DNA from: Pelagimonas sp.
GTDB taxonomy: Bacteria; Pseudomonadota; Alphaproteobacteria; Rhodobacterales; Rhodobacteraceae
Length of the DNA: 64,000 bases
Assembly (NCBI GenBank): GCA_025210345.1
Contig: JAOARX010000033.1
Location: 1 to 64,000, forward strand
Direction: 5' to 3'
A program made the position numbers and the translations under genes. Each line of letters starts with the position of its first letter. Positions within the stretch are counted from its first letter, which is position 1. Under the pieces are notes generated by a model. It searched no databases and had not been told where the DNA came from. It worked only from the letters and a program-made list of their open reading frames with translations. Shown one piece after another: positions 44,517 through 53,466 of the stretch.

Positions 44517-46217
44517 TTACTTCTTGATCAGATAGGGTTTCCGCCCCTGAGAGTGCAGGTTTCTGGGCGCGGGGTCCACCGGGAAATCGCCCATCAGATA
44601 GGGGTGCATTCCCTGGTTCTTGAGATTTTGCAGAAACTGCCCAAAACCGGTGAGGTTTTCCAGCCGGGGTGCCTCGGCCAGACGTCGCATGGATTTCTGG
44701 CCGATCTCGTCAATAATGACCTGCAAGGGCTCCATCGGGGCTTCGATGAATTCCGCCATGGTCCAGATACGGACGCGCGCTTTGACATCGGCATCACGCA
44801 GCTCATCCAGCATCTTGCTTTCGATTTTTTGCAATTTGGCCGCCTCGGCACGGATGTCGGCAAAATTGGCGTTCGACTTGAACAGCGGGACAGCCCAGGC
44901 GCCAGAAATCACGCTGATCTGGGCGTTGGGATCATGTGAAAAGGTCCAGTTGATTTTCGGATTGTCATGCGGCCCGTATTGAAAGCACTGGCGCTCCCCC
45001 CGGGTGTTCCACAACAGGTTGGCCAAAAAGGCCTTTGGGTTTGCGTCGCGCAGTTTGGCCTGATCTGACAGGGCGCCGTTCAGATGGGTCTGACCATTGG
45101 CGAATTCGGCCCGTTCTGGCCCATAGAGATGCCCATGCACCTGCGCCCCGGTTGCCCGTGTGAGCCAGCTTTCAAAATCCTGAAAGAGCTCCGTGAAGCC
45201 CTGAAAAACCGAGTACCGCCCGGCGGTGACCCCATTTTCCCACCCATGATTGGGAAACCGAGATTGCATGTACAACCCGGCGCGCCCGCGTGTTCGGCGA
45301 TCAACCGCCTTGGCAAAAATGCGGTCAATCTTGCCTGGATTGGGCTCTTGCCGCGACATGGCGCGATTGGGGTCGGTTAAAAACGCCTCATATAGGCGAC
45401 CGGCATGTGGCCAGATCTTGCGCGCGACAAAGCAATCGGACCGGCGCAAAAGCTGGAGATGGTCGTCATAGAAAATATGCGGCTTGCCTTGAAAGTCGAA
45501 CTTGGACAGCGTCAGTGACCGGCTTTCGATATTGGTCGAATACAGCCGGGCGAGCGTCTGAAAATAGCTTTCATCGGGTATCCAGACCTTGCGAAAATAG
45601 GCGTCAAAGGTGGCCCGTTCCGGATCTTGCAAAATCGCCGATAGTGTCTGGCGGGTCAGGCACCACCATTGGCTGCCCATATGGGGGGTAATGCCCGCTG
45701 GGATGCGGCGACGAAAATGGACAAGCCTTTGAAATTCTACAAACTTATCAAAAAGGTATCTCTGTTTTCGCCAGGAAAACGGGAACCGCAGGGTAAACCG
45801 TTCCTGATCCAGCCCACCAACGGTCCAGGGCACATCGGCGGTTGTTGCGCTTTCGATGAAATCGGTGCGCGGGCGCTCAGCAAGATAGTCGATCAGCTCT
45901 TCGACGGGACGCAGTGGCAGGCAAGACCCCGACGCAAGATAGACGTGCCGGACCTCGGGAAACCGTTCCAGCATCAGTTCGGATGCAGATTGGCTGGCCG
46001 CGACCAGCCCCCAACTGCCCCATTCACAGCGGTGGCGCCGCGAGAACAGCACGGATGGCAGACCGCCAAGGCTGCGCACAAAGCTGTCATAGGCGGATTT
46101 TGCAACATTCTGGTCGACGTGAATCACCACGGGGCAACCGCCCCGCGCCCAGTGACGGGCGACCTGTTCGGCGCGATGCAGGGCCGTGTGGACCAGCATG
46201 ACGATGCCGACGCTCAT
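44517..46217 (-). CDS. GT14-type beta-1,6-N-acetylglucosaminyltransferase with C-terminal DUF5927-like region
   Basis: A 566-residue paralogue of the protein at 24073-25650. The GT14 domain shows CEWGSWGL at 64-71, GSQWWCL at 181-187 and WIPDESYFQ at 212-220. The C-terminal region from about 320 is different in sequence and resembles DUF5927 (GLYMQSRFPNHGWENGVTAG, then a central LNGALSDQAKLRDANPKAFL). Its start overlaps the stop of the upstream glycosyltransferase by four bases, and the sulfotransferase gene follows at 9 bases, so the three are one transcriptional unit. Confidence 0.84.
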   Translation of the reverse strand: MSVGIVMLVHTALHRAEQVARHWARGGCPVVIHVDQNVAKSAYDSFVRSLGGLPSVLFSRRHRCEWGSWGLVAASQSASELMLERFPEVRHVYLASGSCLPLRPVEELIDYLAERPRTDFIESATTADVPWTVGGLDQERFTLRFPFSWRKQRYLFDKFVEFQRLVHFRRRIPAGITPHMGSQWWCLTRQTLSAILQDPERATFDAYFRKVWIPDESYFQTLARLYSTNIESRSLTLSKFDFQGKPHIFYDDHLQLLRRSDCFVARKIWPHAGRLYEAFLTDPNRAMSRQEPNPGKIDRIFAKAVDRRTRGRAGLYMQSRFPNHGWENGVTAGRYSVFQGFTELFQDFESWLTRATGAQVHGHLYGPERAEFANGQTHLNGALSDQAKLRDANPKAFLANLLWNTRGERQCFQYGPHDNPKINWTFSHDPNAQISVISGAWAVPLFKSNANFADIRAEAAKLQKIESKMLDELRDADVKARVRIWTMAEFIEAPMEPLQVIIDEIGQKSMRRLAEAPRLENLTGFGQFLQNLKNQGMHPYLMGDFPVDPAPRNLHSQGRKPYLIKK

Positions 46218-47224
46218 GCCCAGTTCCCCTTGGACATCAGCCCGAGGATCTCAAGCTGACGCCAGTTGATGTATTTTTCTGACCATTTGCACCACAGGTC
46301 GGGGTTCTCCTGAACCCCATCTGCATAGGCAATATATTCACGGCTGGCGCCATAGTGTTGACCGCGTGACAGCTCTTCCTCGGCCTTTTCGGTAAAGGTT
46401 GAGAGGAATTTGGTGTGGAGCAGGATCCCGCTGGCCTTTTCCCCCCCCCATTCGTCGTAAACCTGGTTCAGGCCGCGCGGCAAAAGGCTATGGGTCGATG
46501 ACACATAGGCATAGCGCCGATCCCATTTGACCAGCGGGATCTTGTTCAGTGCCGGGGCCAGTTCGGGTTGGTCAGCGAAAAAGACGCGTGCGCGCGGCCC
46601 CCCTTGAATCCAGAGGTTCCCAAACAGCGGGTTTTTCTGGATCGTATAGTTGCCGGAATCAAACCACGCGGCGATGTCCAAAGGGTTCTGGCCAGGCAGA
46701 TAGGTTTGCTGGTCGATCCGCCCCTTGGGATACATGTCCAAAAGCATGGCCGAAAAGGATTTGATCGAACTGGCGTCCAGCCAATCCGTCAGGGCCCGTA
46801 AGGGGCGGGTATCGTAGAACGGGTAAAGAAACAGCTCATCCGGGTCGACCGTCAGGCACCAGTGTTCGTGCCCGTATTTCATCAGCAACCAGTTCATCCA
46901 GTCCATGCCAAACCGCGCGCGTTTATACCCCGCGCGCGTGGTCCAAACGGACACATCCGGTTGTTTTGCCAGATAATCGAGCGAGCCATCGGTGCTGTCG
47001 TTGTCGACAAAGAAAAAGTGGTTCACGCCCATCTCGCGATAGAACTTCAAGAACCACGGAAGCCGCACCCCTTCATTGCGTTGGGTACAAAACAGCAAGA
47101 TGTCAGATGGGTTGATCGACTTGGTTCGGTTCGCGACCGGGCGCAAATCCCGACGCTTGCGAAAGGCACGAATGCGCCAGCGCCTGCGTTTAAGCCGAAG
47201 CCGATATGATTGCCATGCCCCCAA
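46214..47224 (-). CDS. glycosyltransferase family 2 (GT92-like)
   Basis: A 336-residue cytoplasmic glycosyltransferase. The N-terminus is very basic; the GT-A fold begins at ILLFCTQRNEGVRLPWFLKF and carries VNHFFFVDNDSTDGS and the metal-binding DPDELFLYP. This layout fits the glycosyl transferase family 2/GT92-like group of Roseobacter glycan clusters. The start is TTG 47224 with AAAGGG about 7 bases ahead; an ATG just upstream is out of frame. The linkage made is unknown. Confidence 0.82.
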   Translation of the reverse strand: MGAWQSYRLRLKRRRWRIRAFRKRRDLRPVANRTKSINPSDILLFCTQRNEGVRLPWFLKFYREMGVNHFFFVDNDSTDGSLDYLAKQPDVSVWTTRAGYKRARFGMDWMNWLLMKYGHEHWCLTVDPDELFLYPFYDTRPLRALTDWLDASSIKSFSAMLLDMYPKGRIDQQTYLPGQNPLDIAAWFDSGNYTIQKNPLFGNLWIQGGPRARVFFADQPELAPALNKIPLVKWDRRYAYVSSTHSLLPRGLNQVYDEWGGEKASGILLHTKFLSTFTEKAEEELSRGQHYGASREYIAYADGVQENPDLWCKWSEKYINWRQLEILGLMSKGNWA

Positions 47225-47273
47225 ATGCGTGCCCTTTGTATGGCTTTGACAAGCCTCGTTTTTTTTCGGGTTA

Positions 47274-48458
47274 TCAGATCTGGGTTAACACCGCCTTGAA
47301 ATGACTGTCCCACGTGGGCGGTTGATACGGATGCGGGCCGCTTGCAGCCACTGATCCTGTGTCCCGAGTTACCATCAAACCCCTTAGTTTCATTAACCAT
47401 TCATACTGATTTGTGATTTTTTCGCAAATGGGAATATCGCCCATGACCTCCCGGTAAATTGGTAAGTCGTTGCAAAGAATGGGGGTTCCCAGGGCAGCGG
47501 CCTCAATCGGGGGCAGGCCGTATCCCTCAGCATGGCTGGGAAACAACAGCGCCTGAGCGTGTTCGAGATAGGCAAAGACCTGGTCATCCGGTAGGGTCCC
47601 CAATTCGTAAACGCCGGGCTGGCCTGCATCAAGCCGTTCAAAAACCTCGGAATTCTGCCATCCGCGTGCGCCGATGATGACAAGATCCGCACCGTTGAAT
47701 TGGGTCCACAGGTCCAGAAGAAACCCGTGGTTCTTACGCGGTTCAATTGTCCCCAAAGCGAGGAAAAAAGGACGCGGCCAGGGGTTGGGGTGTCCCGAAG
47801 GTGGGATATTCACCCCCAAGTGGGACGTCAAAAGAGTTGGGCAGCCCGGTCCCAAATGCCGTTGCACATCCGCTTTGGTTTGCTCTGAGTTGCATAAAAT
47901 CAAATCGGCATGCCGACCCGCGCGGGTCAGAAACCCATGAAACTTGGACTGGGTTTCGGGGCGTTGAAATTGCGGAAAGTCCAGCGGAATGGTGTCATGG
48001 ATCATCACCGCGATCTTGGGTTTGCGCGCGCGCAGCGACCCAATGACTCGATTGGTCAGGTTCGAATGCCCAACATTCAGATAGTGCACCCCCATGGGCA
48101 GATGTCGCGCCAACATGCGGGACAAACGCAGGGGCATGCAACGGTCCAGAGCCAGGCGGCGCAGGTCGGCTTCGGCGCGCGCGCGCATAGGATCAAGCCC
48201 GCGTTTCACACGCGACAGGCGATCTGCTGCGCCCCATTCGTCGGTGCCAAGCCGCTGGGCCAGCTGCCTGCACCCCTCGGTGTCCAGCAGCACATAGCCC
48301 AACGACGATCGGAGCAGGCCAAAGCAATTTCCAAGGCGGCTGAGTTTTTCAAGATATGCGAATTCAACACGATCAACGCCGGTCATGGGGCGGCCCACGC
48401 GCCGGATCAGCCGGGTCAGGTCCAACAGGCGGGTTGGATTATTTGTCGTAGTGGCCAT
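47274..48458 (-). CDS. glycosyltransferase family 4 (GT-B)
   Basis: A 394-residue GT-B glycosyltransferase. The C-terminal nucleotide-sugar domain has FFLALGTIEPRKNHGFLL, LVIIGARGWQNSE, and the conserved LFPSHAEGYGLPPIEAAALGTPI containing the E-x7-E motif. The N-terminal domain starts LLDLTRLIRRVGRPMTGVDRVE as in mannosyltransferase-like relatives. It overlaps the galE 3' end by 20 bases. Confidence 0.88.
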   Translation of the reverse strand: MATTTNNPTRLLDLTRLIRRVGRPMTGVDRVEFAYLEKLSRLGNCFGLLRSSLGYVLLDTEGCRQLAQRLGTDEWGAADRLSRVKRGLDPMRARAEADLRRLALDRCMPLRLSRMLARHLPMGVHYLNVGHSNLTNRVIGSLRARKPKIAVMIHDTIPLDFPQFQRPETQSKFHGFLTRAGRHADLILCNSEQTKADVQRHLGPGCPTLLTSHLGVNIPPSGHPNPWPRPFFLALGTIEPRKNHGFLLDLWTQFNGADLVIIGARGWQNSEVFERLDAGQPGVYELGTLPDDQVFAYLEHAQALLFPSHAEGYGLPPIEAAALGTPILCNDLPIYREVMGDIPICEKITNQYEWLMKLRGLMVTRDTGSVAASGPHPYQPPTWDSHFKAVLTQI

Positions 48459-49422
48459 TTTTGTGCCACCGCCACGCGTCTGTAATCATCTGCGGCATGG
48501 TCGAACGGTGCGGAGCCCACCCCAGCTCTGCTTCGGCGCGCGATGATCCGGAAACCAGCTTGGTTGCATCACCGCCCCGCCGCGCCCCTTCGATGTAGGG
48601 CACCGGGCGGTTGGTTACACTGCCTGCGGAATCGATCACTTCTAGGTTGGAAAAGCCCTTGCCCGTGCCCAGGTTGAACACGCGGCTTTCGCGGCCATTT
48701 TCAAGCCATTTCAAGCCAAGCACATGCGCATCAACAAGATCGCAGACATGGACATAGTCGCGAATGCACGTGCCGTCCGGAGTGTCATAATCCGTCCCAA
48801 ACAGCGTCAGCGCCGGGCGCGTTCCGTCGATCGCCTCAAGCATGACGGGGATCAGATGGGTTTCGGGCCGGTGATGTTCGCCCACTTCAGCGTCAGGATC
48901 CGCGCCCGCAACGTTGAAATACCGAAAGATCACATGCCGCAGCCCATGGGCGGCACCAAAATCACGCAAGATATCTTCGACCGCGCGTTTCGACGCGCCA
49001 TAGGCGTTCAGCGGGTCCTGAGGTGTGGTTTCGTCCAACACCACATTGTCGTGTTCACCATAAGTCGCGCAGGTTGAGCTAAAGACGAAATCCAGACAGC
49101 CCGCCGCCACCGCCGCCTCAATCAGGGTCAATGAGCCCGCGACATTGTTGCGCCAATATCGACCGGGTTCGGTCATGGCCTCGCCCACCTGGCTGAGGGC
49201 CGCGAAATGCATGACGGCAGCCGGTTGGTATTTGGCAAAAACGTCGTCCAGACGCGCGCGGTCGGTCAGGTCCCCACGTTCGAACGGGCCGAATTTGACC
49301 GCGTCCTGCCAACCCGTCACGAGGTTGTCATAGGTGACGGGCGTATAGCCCGCCGCCTTCAGGGCCTTGCACGCATGGCTGCCAATATAGCCTGCCCCGC
49401 CCGTGACCAGAATATGGGTCAT
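48439..49422 (-). CDS. galE: UDP-glucose 4-epimerase
   Basis: A 327-residue short-chain dehydrogenase-fold epimerase interconverting UDP-glucose and UDP-galactose. The NAD site is TGGAGYIGSH at residues 7-16 and the catalytic YGASK (Y-x3-K) follows at about 140. RYFNVAGADPDAEVGEHH is characteristic of GalE. It lies 6 bases after galU and makes a nucleotide-sugar module with it. Confidence 0.95.
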   Translation of the reverse strand: MTHILVTGGAGYIGSHACKALKAAGYTPVTYDNLVTGWQDAVKFGPFERGDLTDRARLDDVFAKYQPAAVMHFAALSQVGEAMTEPGRYWRNNVAGSLTLIEAAVAAGCLDFVFSSTCATYGEHDNVVLDETTPQDPLNAYGASKRAVEDILRDFGAAHGLRHVIFRYFNVAGADPDAEVGEHHRPETHLIPVMLEAIDGTRPALTLFGTDYDTPDGTCIRDYVHVCDLVDAHVLGLKWLENGRESRVFNLGTGKGFSNLEVIDSAGSVTNRPVPYIEGARRGGDATKLVSGSSRAEAELGWAPHRSTMPQMITDAWRWHKNGHYDK

Positions 49423-49428
49423 TCTCGT

Positions 49429-50325
49429 TTACTCCGCAGCTTTGCGAACGGCCATGACTTCATCAAGGTAGGCACCCAGATCATCCTTGAGATCATCGCG
49501 CGCCAGGCCAAAGGCAACGGTGGCCTGCAAAAAGCCTGCCTTGGATCCGCAATCAAATCGCTGGCCGCGGAACCGGTAGCCGTAGACACCGCTGTCCTCT
49601 TTGCCGATTTCCTGTGCAATGGCGTCGGTCAACTGGATCTCGCCGCCGGCGCCCGATTTCAGCTTGTTGAGGTTGCGGAAAATATTCGGCGACAGGATAT
49701 AGCGCCCGATCACGGCCAGGTTAGAAGGCGATGACCCGGCATCGGGTTTTTCAACCATGCCTTTGACAGACACCATCGCGCCCATGTCTTCCTGAACGTC
49801 AAGAATGCCGTATGAGTTGGTCTTTTCCGGTGGGACCTCCATCGCGGCAACCATATTGCCACCGGTTTCTTCGTAGGCTTCGACCATCTGCTGGAGGCAG
49901 GGCTTTTCCGCCGCGATCACATCGTCGGGCAGGATCACCGCGAAGGGCTCATTGTGGACCAGACGACGTGCGCACCAGACCGCATGACCCAGACCCAAAG
50001 CGCGGTGTTGGCGGATATAGGCAATCTCACCTGAGTCCATATTGGTGTTCTTGAGAATTTCAAGCAGCTCATCTTTGCCCTTTTTCCTGAGCTCCTGCTC
50101 AAGCTGAGGGGCGTGGTCGAAATAATCCTCAAGCGCACCTTTGCCGCGTGAGGTTACAAAAATGAATTCCTTAATTCCTGCGGCGCGGGCTTCGTCAATG
50201 GCGTATTGCACCAAAGGACGATCCACCAATGTCATAATCTCTTTCGGCACCGATTTTGTCGCCGGAAGAAAGCGTGTCCCCATCCCTGCAACCGGAAAGA
50301 TCGCCTTGGTCACCTTTTTCCGCAT
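49429..50325 (-). CDS. galU: UTP-glucose-1-phosphate uridylyltransferase
   Basis: A 298-residue nucleotidyltransferase producing UDP-glucose. The N-terminal AIFPVAGMGTRFLPATK is the nucleotide loop; VDRPLVQYAIDEA and the C-terminal LTDAIAQEIGKE are typical of GalU. ATG 50325 is chosen from family N-termini (AAAAGGAACAGGCAG ahead). A low-GC 128-base gap upstream probably holds its promoter. Confidence 0.95.
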   Translation of the reverse strand: MRKKVTKAIFPVAGMGTRFLPATKSVPKEIMTLVDRPLVQYAIDEARAAGIKEFIFVTSRGKGALEDYFDHAPQLEQELRKKGKDELLEILKNTNMDSGEIAYIRQHRALGLGHAVWCARRLVHNEPFAVILPDDVIAAEKPCLQQMVEAYEETGGNMVAAMEVPPEKTNSYGILDVQEDMGAMVSVKGMVEKPDAGSSPSNLAVIGRYILSPNIFRNLNKLKSGAGGEIQLTDAIAQEIGKEDSGVYGYRFRGQRFDCGSKAGFLQATVAFGLARDDLKDDLGAYLDEVMAVRKAAE

Positions 50326-50453
50326 CTGCCTGTTCCTTTTCGTCGTCTTGCCAAAGTTCTTAGCATTCCGTTTCCAATACGCGGACAAACTAAATACTTT
50401 GTTATGTTCTGCCAGATCACGCTTTGCGCGTTTTTGGCATGTTATAGCGTATG

Positions 50454-51689
50454 TTAACGGGTTTGGCCACGTGCCCTATGCACACGCTGCGCCTCTTTTT
50501 GTACCCTATGTGGAAATAAAACTAATCGAAATACTGGGTCACTGCGCCTACTTTTCCCAAATAACCCGCCTGTCTGCAACCAATAGCCCTCGTTTGTGAA
50601 GGTAACATGGTGGTACAGGCTGGTTGGGGAAAAGAGGTAAAGAGACACGATTTTTCCCTGCCGCACCAGCGATCTGGCTTGCTTTCGCAACGATGCGGCC
50701 CGCCATGGGCGGCCGGACAGGATGACGCGCTCGGCATTGGGCCTGCCGGGGTAGGGTGTAAAGATGCTTTTTATGTCAGTGAGTTGAGCGTATTGCCCAA
50801 CGGGGGTATTTGCACCGATACCTTGCCCATCCAGCAAGGTCGCCCACAGATCCGCCCGCCCCTTCGACGTCAGTTTGCGTCGATAGACCAATCTGTTCAG
50901 GCGGTCGGTCTGCGCGTTCAAAAAGCCCTGCCAGGCGTCGGCCTGCTGGTTTTTCGGGCAATGTTTGCGCAAGAACACCTGCTGCGAGGCTGCAATGTCG
51001 GACAGGCTTGTTGGGGTGCGATCGGTTTTGCGGCGCACGCTGGGGGCAAATCCATGGTGAACCTGGGCCAGCGGAACCATCATGCCACGCAGCCCCGCCT
51101 GCGCCAGCCGGACATTCAGATCGGTTTCATCCAGATAAAAGCGAAAGGCTTGGTCAAATCCCCCCAGATCCGTCAGGGTTTGCCTGCGCACCGCCATGTT
51201 GGTGCCTTCGGTCTTCAGCGCGTGAGTGGCGGGCAGCGCGGGCGACATGGGGGCCATATCGGGCAAAACCAGATCGTGCGCCTGACCGGTCAGATCCACC
51301 GAGCGGGCTTTCCACTGGAATGAAATTCCGTTGCGCCCGATCACATAGCCGCCGGTGAAGGCAATCCCCGGGTCAGTGAACGGAGCAACGAGGTGCTGCA
51401 GCCACAGCGGCTCTGGGACCGCATCATCGTCGATAAACGCGATGATCTCGCCGGCGGCATGGGCAATGCCCAGATTGCGCGCCGCGGACAGATTGGGCTG
51501 ATCAAAGGGGACAACCTTGATCTGATCGGCATCGCCGCGCCCCGCGACGGCGGTCTGACCCGAAGGGCAGACCACGGTCACGATCTCGAAACTGGGGTAA
51601 TCCAGCTGCGCAACCCCGCTCAGGCATCGCATCAGGGCCTCGGGCCTTTGACGGCTGGCAATGACGATGCTGACGCGGGGACTGGCCAT
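50454..51689 (-). CDS. glycosyltransferase family 2
   Basis: A 411-residue GT-A enzyme. VSIVIASRQRPEALMRCLSG starts the domain, NLSAARNLGIAHAAGEIIAFIDDDAVPEPLW holds the DxD (DDD), and GGFDQAFRFYLDETDLNVRLAQAGL is the acceptor-side ED motif. No membrane helix is seen. It follows cysQ by one base, so the two are co-transcribed. The acceptor is unknown. Confidence 0.9.
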   Translation of the reverse strand: MASPRVSIVIASRQRPEALMRCLSGVAQLDYPSFEIVTVVCPSGQTAVAGRGDADQIKVVPFDQPNLSAARNLGIAHAAGEIIAFIDDDAVPEPLWLQHLVAPFTDPGIAFTGGYVIGRNGISFQWKARSVDLTGQAHDLVLPDMAPMSPALPATHALKTEGTNMAVRRQTLTDLGGFDQAFRFYLDETDLNVRLAQAGLRGMMVPLAQVHHGFAPSVRRKTDRTPTSLSDIAASQQVFLRKHCPKNQQADAWQGFLNAQTDRLNRLVYRRKLTSKGRADLWATLLDGQGIGANTPVGQYAQLTDIKSIFTPYPGRPNAERVILSGRPWRAASLRKQARSLVRQGKIVSLYLFSPTSLYHHVTFTNEGYWLQTGGLFGKSRRSDPVFRLVLFPHRVQKEAQRVHRARGQTR

Positions 51690-51690
51690 A

Positions 51691-52488
51691 TCAGGCGTCT
51701 TTCAGCTCCACGCCGGGGGCGTAGGCGATGAAGAAGGGGTTTGCGAAGCCGTCTTTGCCATAGACAAGCGGGGTATGGTCGTCAAAGCGCACGACCTTGC
51801 CACCCGCGCCATGCAAAACAGCCTGCCCGGCGGCGGTGTCCCACTCCATCGTGCGGCCCACGCGGGGGTAAAGATCGGCTTCACCCGTGGCGACCAGGCA
51901 GAACTTAAGCGACGATCCCGCGCTTTTGGAATCCTTGGCCTGATATTTCGCCAGATAGTCTTCGGTGGCCTGATCGCGGTGCGATTTCGACGCGACGATC
52001 ATCAGCGCGCTGTTGTCCGGGGTGGATACGTTGATCGGCTTGGTTTCACCGGGGGTGTCCAGTTCAAAGGGGCCCATCTCTTCGACGGTCTGACCATCGG
52101 CGCGCGTATAGAACATGCGGTTGCGTGCGGGCGCAAAGACCACGCCACGGGTGGGGACGCCATCTTCGACAAGGGCAATGTTGACGGTGAAATCGCCACG
52201 GCGCTTGATGAACTCTTTGGTGCCGTCCAGCGGATCCACAATCAAAAAGGTCTTGGCGGAAATATCGTGGCTGTCGGCCTGTTCCTCGGTGACCAGCGGC
52301 ATGTCCGGGAACGCGGCACGCAGGCCCGCCGAGATGATCGCATCGGCGGCTTCGTCGGCTTCGGTGACGGGGCTCTCGTCGGATTTGACCTTTACGTCGA
52401 AATCATCGGCGTCATAAATTTCCATGATCTTTGCGCCGCCCTCAAGAGCCAGCTTTCGGATGACGGGGATCAGGTCTGAATGGTCCAT
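51691..52488 (-). CDS. cysQ: 3'(2'),5'-bisphosphate nucleotidase
   Basis: A 265-residue inositol-monophosphatase-fold phosphatase that hydrolyses PAP (adenosine 3',5'-bisphosphate) to AMP. Metal motifs are VTEEQ, DPLDGTKEFI and MEWDTAAGQAVL. PAP is the by-product of PAPS-dependent sulfotransferases, two of which lie in the window (23112 and 43077), so its place next to glycan genes makes sense. ATG 52488 is chosen from the family N-terminus; the frame extends upstream into the divergent permease region. Confidence 0.93.
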   Translation of the reverse strand: MDHSDLIPVIRKLALEGGAKIMEIYDADDFDVKVKSDESPVTEADEAADAIISAGLRAAFPDMPLVTEEQADSHDISAKTFLIVDPLDGTKEFIKRRGDFTVNIALVEDGVPTRGVVFAPARNRMFYTRADGQTVEEMGPFELDTPGETKPINVSTPDNSALMIVASKSHRDQATEDYLAKYQAKDSKSAGSSLKFCLVATGEADLYPRVGRTMEWDTAAGQAVLHGAGGKVVRFDDHTPLVYGKDGFANPFFIAYAPGVELKDA

Positions 52489-52614
52489 TGAAATGCTCCT
52501 TGCCCGCCATTTGCGGGGTTTATTGATTTGAAAGCTTGTCCGTCTTATGCTGCGCTTAATCAAGAACGGCAAGGATGCCGCGTCATTTCTGAGTGCAATC
52601 GGAGCAGTAAGCCC

Positions 52615-53445
52615 ATGTTTCAGACAACCGCCCCCAGGTCGGGCCTGTCGTCCGTCCTGTACAGCTTTGAGCTGATTTACCATAACTCGGTCCGGGCCGT
52701 GCGTAAAACGCATGGGAACGCGTTCATGGCGATCTTCATGAACCTGCTTCAGGCCGTGATTTTTGTTGTGGCGTTCTATGTGATGTTCTCGGTGCTTGGA
52801 TTGCGGGGCGCCGCGATGCGGGGGGATTTCCTGCTGTATATCATGACCGGCATCTTCCTGTTCATGACCCATTCCAAGACCTTGGGCGCGGTGGCGGGAT
52901 CCGAAGGGCCAGCAAGCCCGATGATGCAGCACGCCCCGATGAACACGACCATCGCAATCGCTTCGGCGATGCTGAGCACACTTTATGTGCAGGTGCTGTC
53001 ACTGGTGGTGATCTTGTTTGTCTATGACGTGGCCTTTGCCCCAGGTGTTATGGCTGAAATCCACGATCCAATCGGTTGTATGGCCATGGTGTTGTTGTCG
53101 TGGTTTTCCGGCGCGGCGATTGGCATGGTGTTTTTGGCGGCCAAACCGTGGTTTCCCACGCCCGTTTCGATCATCATGCAGGTTTACCAACGCGCAAACA
53201 TGATCGCCTCTGGCAAGATGTTCGTGGCCAACACCTTGCCTGCTTCGATGCTGGCGATGTTTGACTGGAACCCCCTGTTCCACGCGATTGACCAGTCGCG
53301 CGGCTATGCCTTTGTGAATTACAATCCGCGAAATACGGAATGGGAATATGCGTTTTACCTGTCTATCCTGCTGATCATTATCGGATTGATGGGTGAGTTC
53401 TATACACGCAAACATGCGTCGGCCTCTTGGAACGCGCGCCGTTGA
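52615..53445 (+). CDS. capsule-type ABC-2 transporter permease (KpsM/Wzm-like)
   Basis: A 276-residue integral membrane protein with about six helices. It matches polysaccharide export permeases: YHNSVRAVRKTHGNAF near the start, LYIMTGIFLFMTH, the central PMNTTIAIASAMLSTLYVQ, and a C-terminal NPLFHAIDQSRGYAFVNYNPRN, typical of KpsM/Wzm proteins. No ATPase partner (KpsT/Wzt) is adjacent. It is divergent from cysQ and probably exports the glycan made by the cluster. ATG 52615 lacks a strong ribosome site. Confidence 0.86.
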   Translation: MFQTTAPRSGLSSVLYSFELIYHNSVRAVRKTHGNAFMAIFMNLLQAVIFVVAFYVMFSVLGLRGAAMRGDFLLYIMTGIFLFMTHSKTLGAVAGSEGPASPMMQHAPMNTTIAIASAMLSTLYVQVLSLVVILFVYDVAFAPGVMAEIHDPIGCMAMVLLSWFSGAAIGMVFLAAKPWFPTPVSIIMQVYQRANMIASGKMFVANTLPASMLAMFDWNPLFHAIDQSRGYAFVNYNPRNTEWEYAFYLSILLIIIGLMGEFYTRKHASASWNARR

Positions 53446-53466
53446 TCCCCCAACGGGAGTTTGAAG

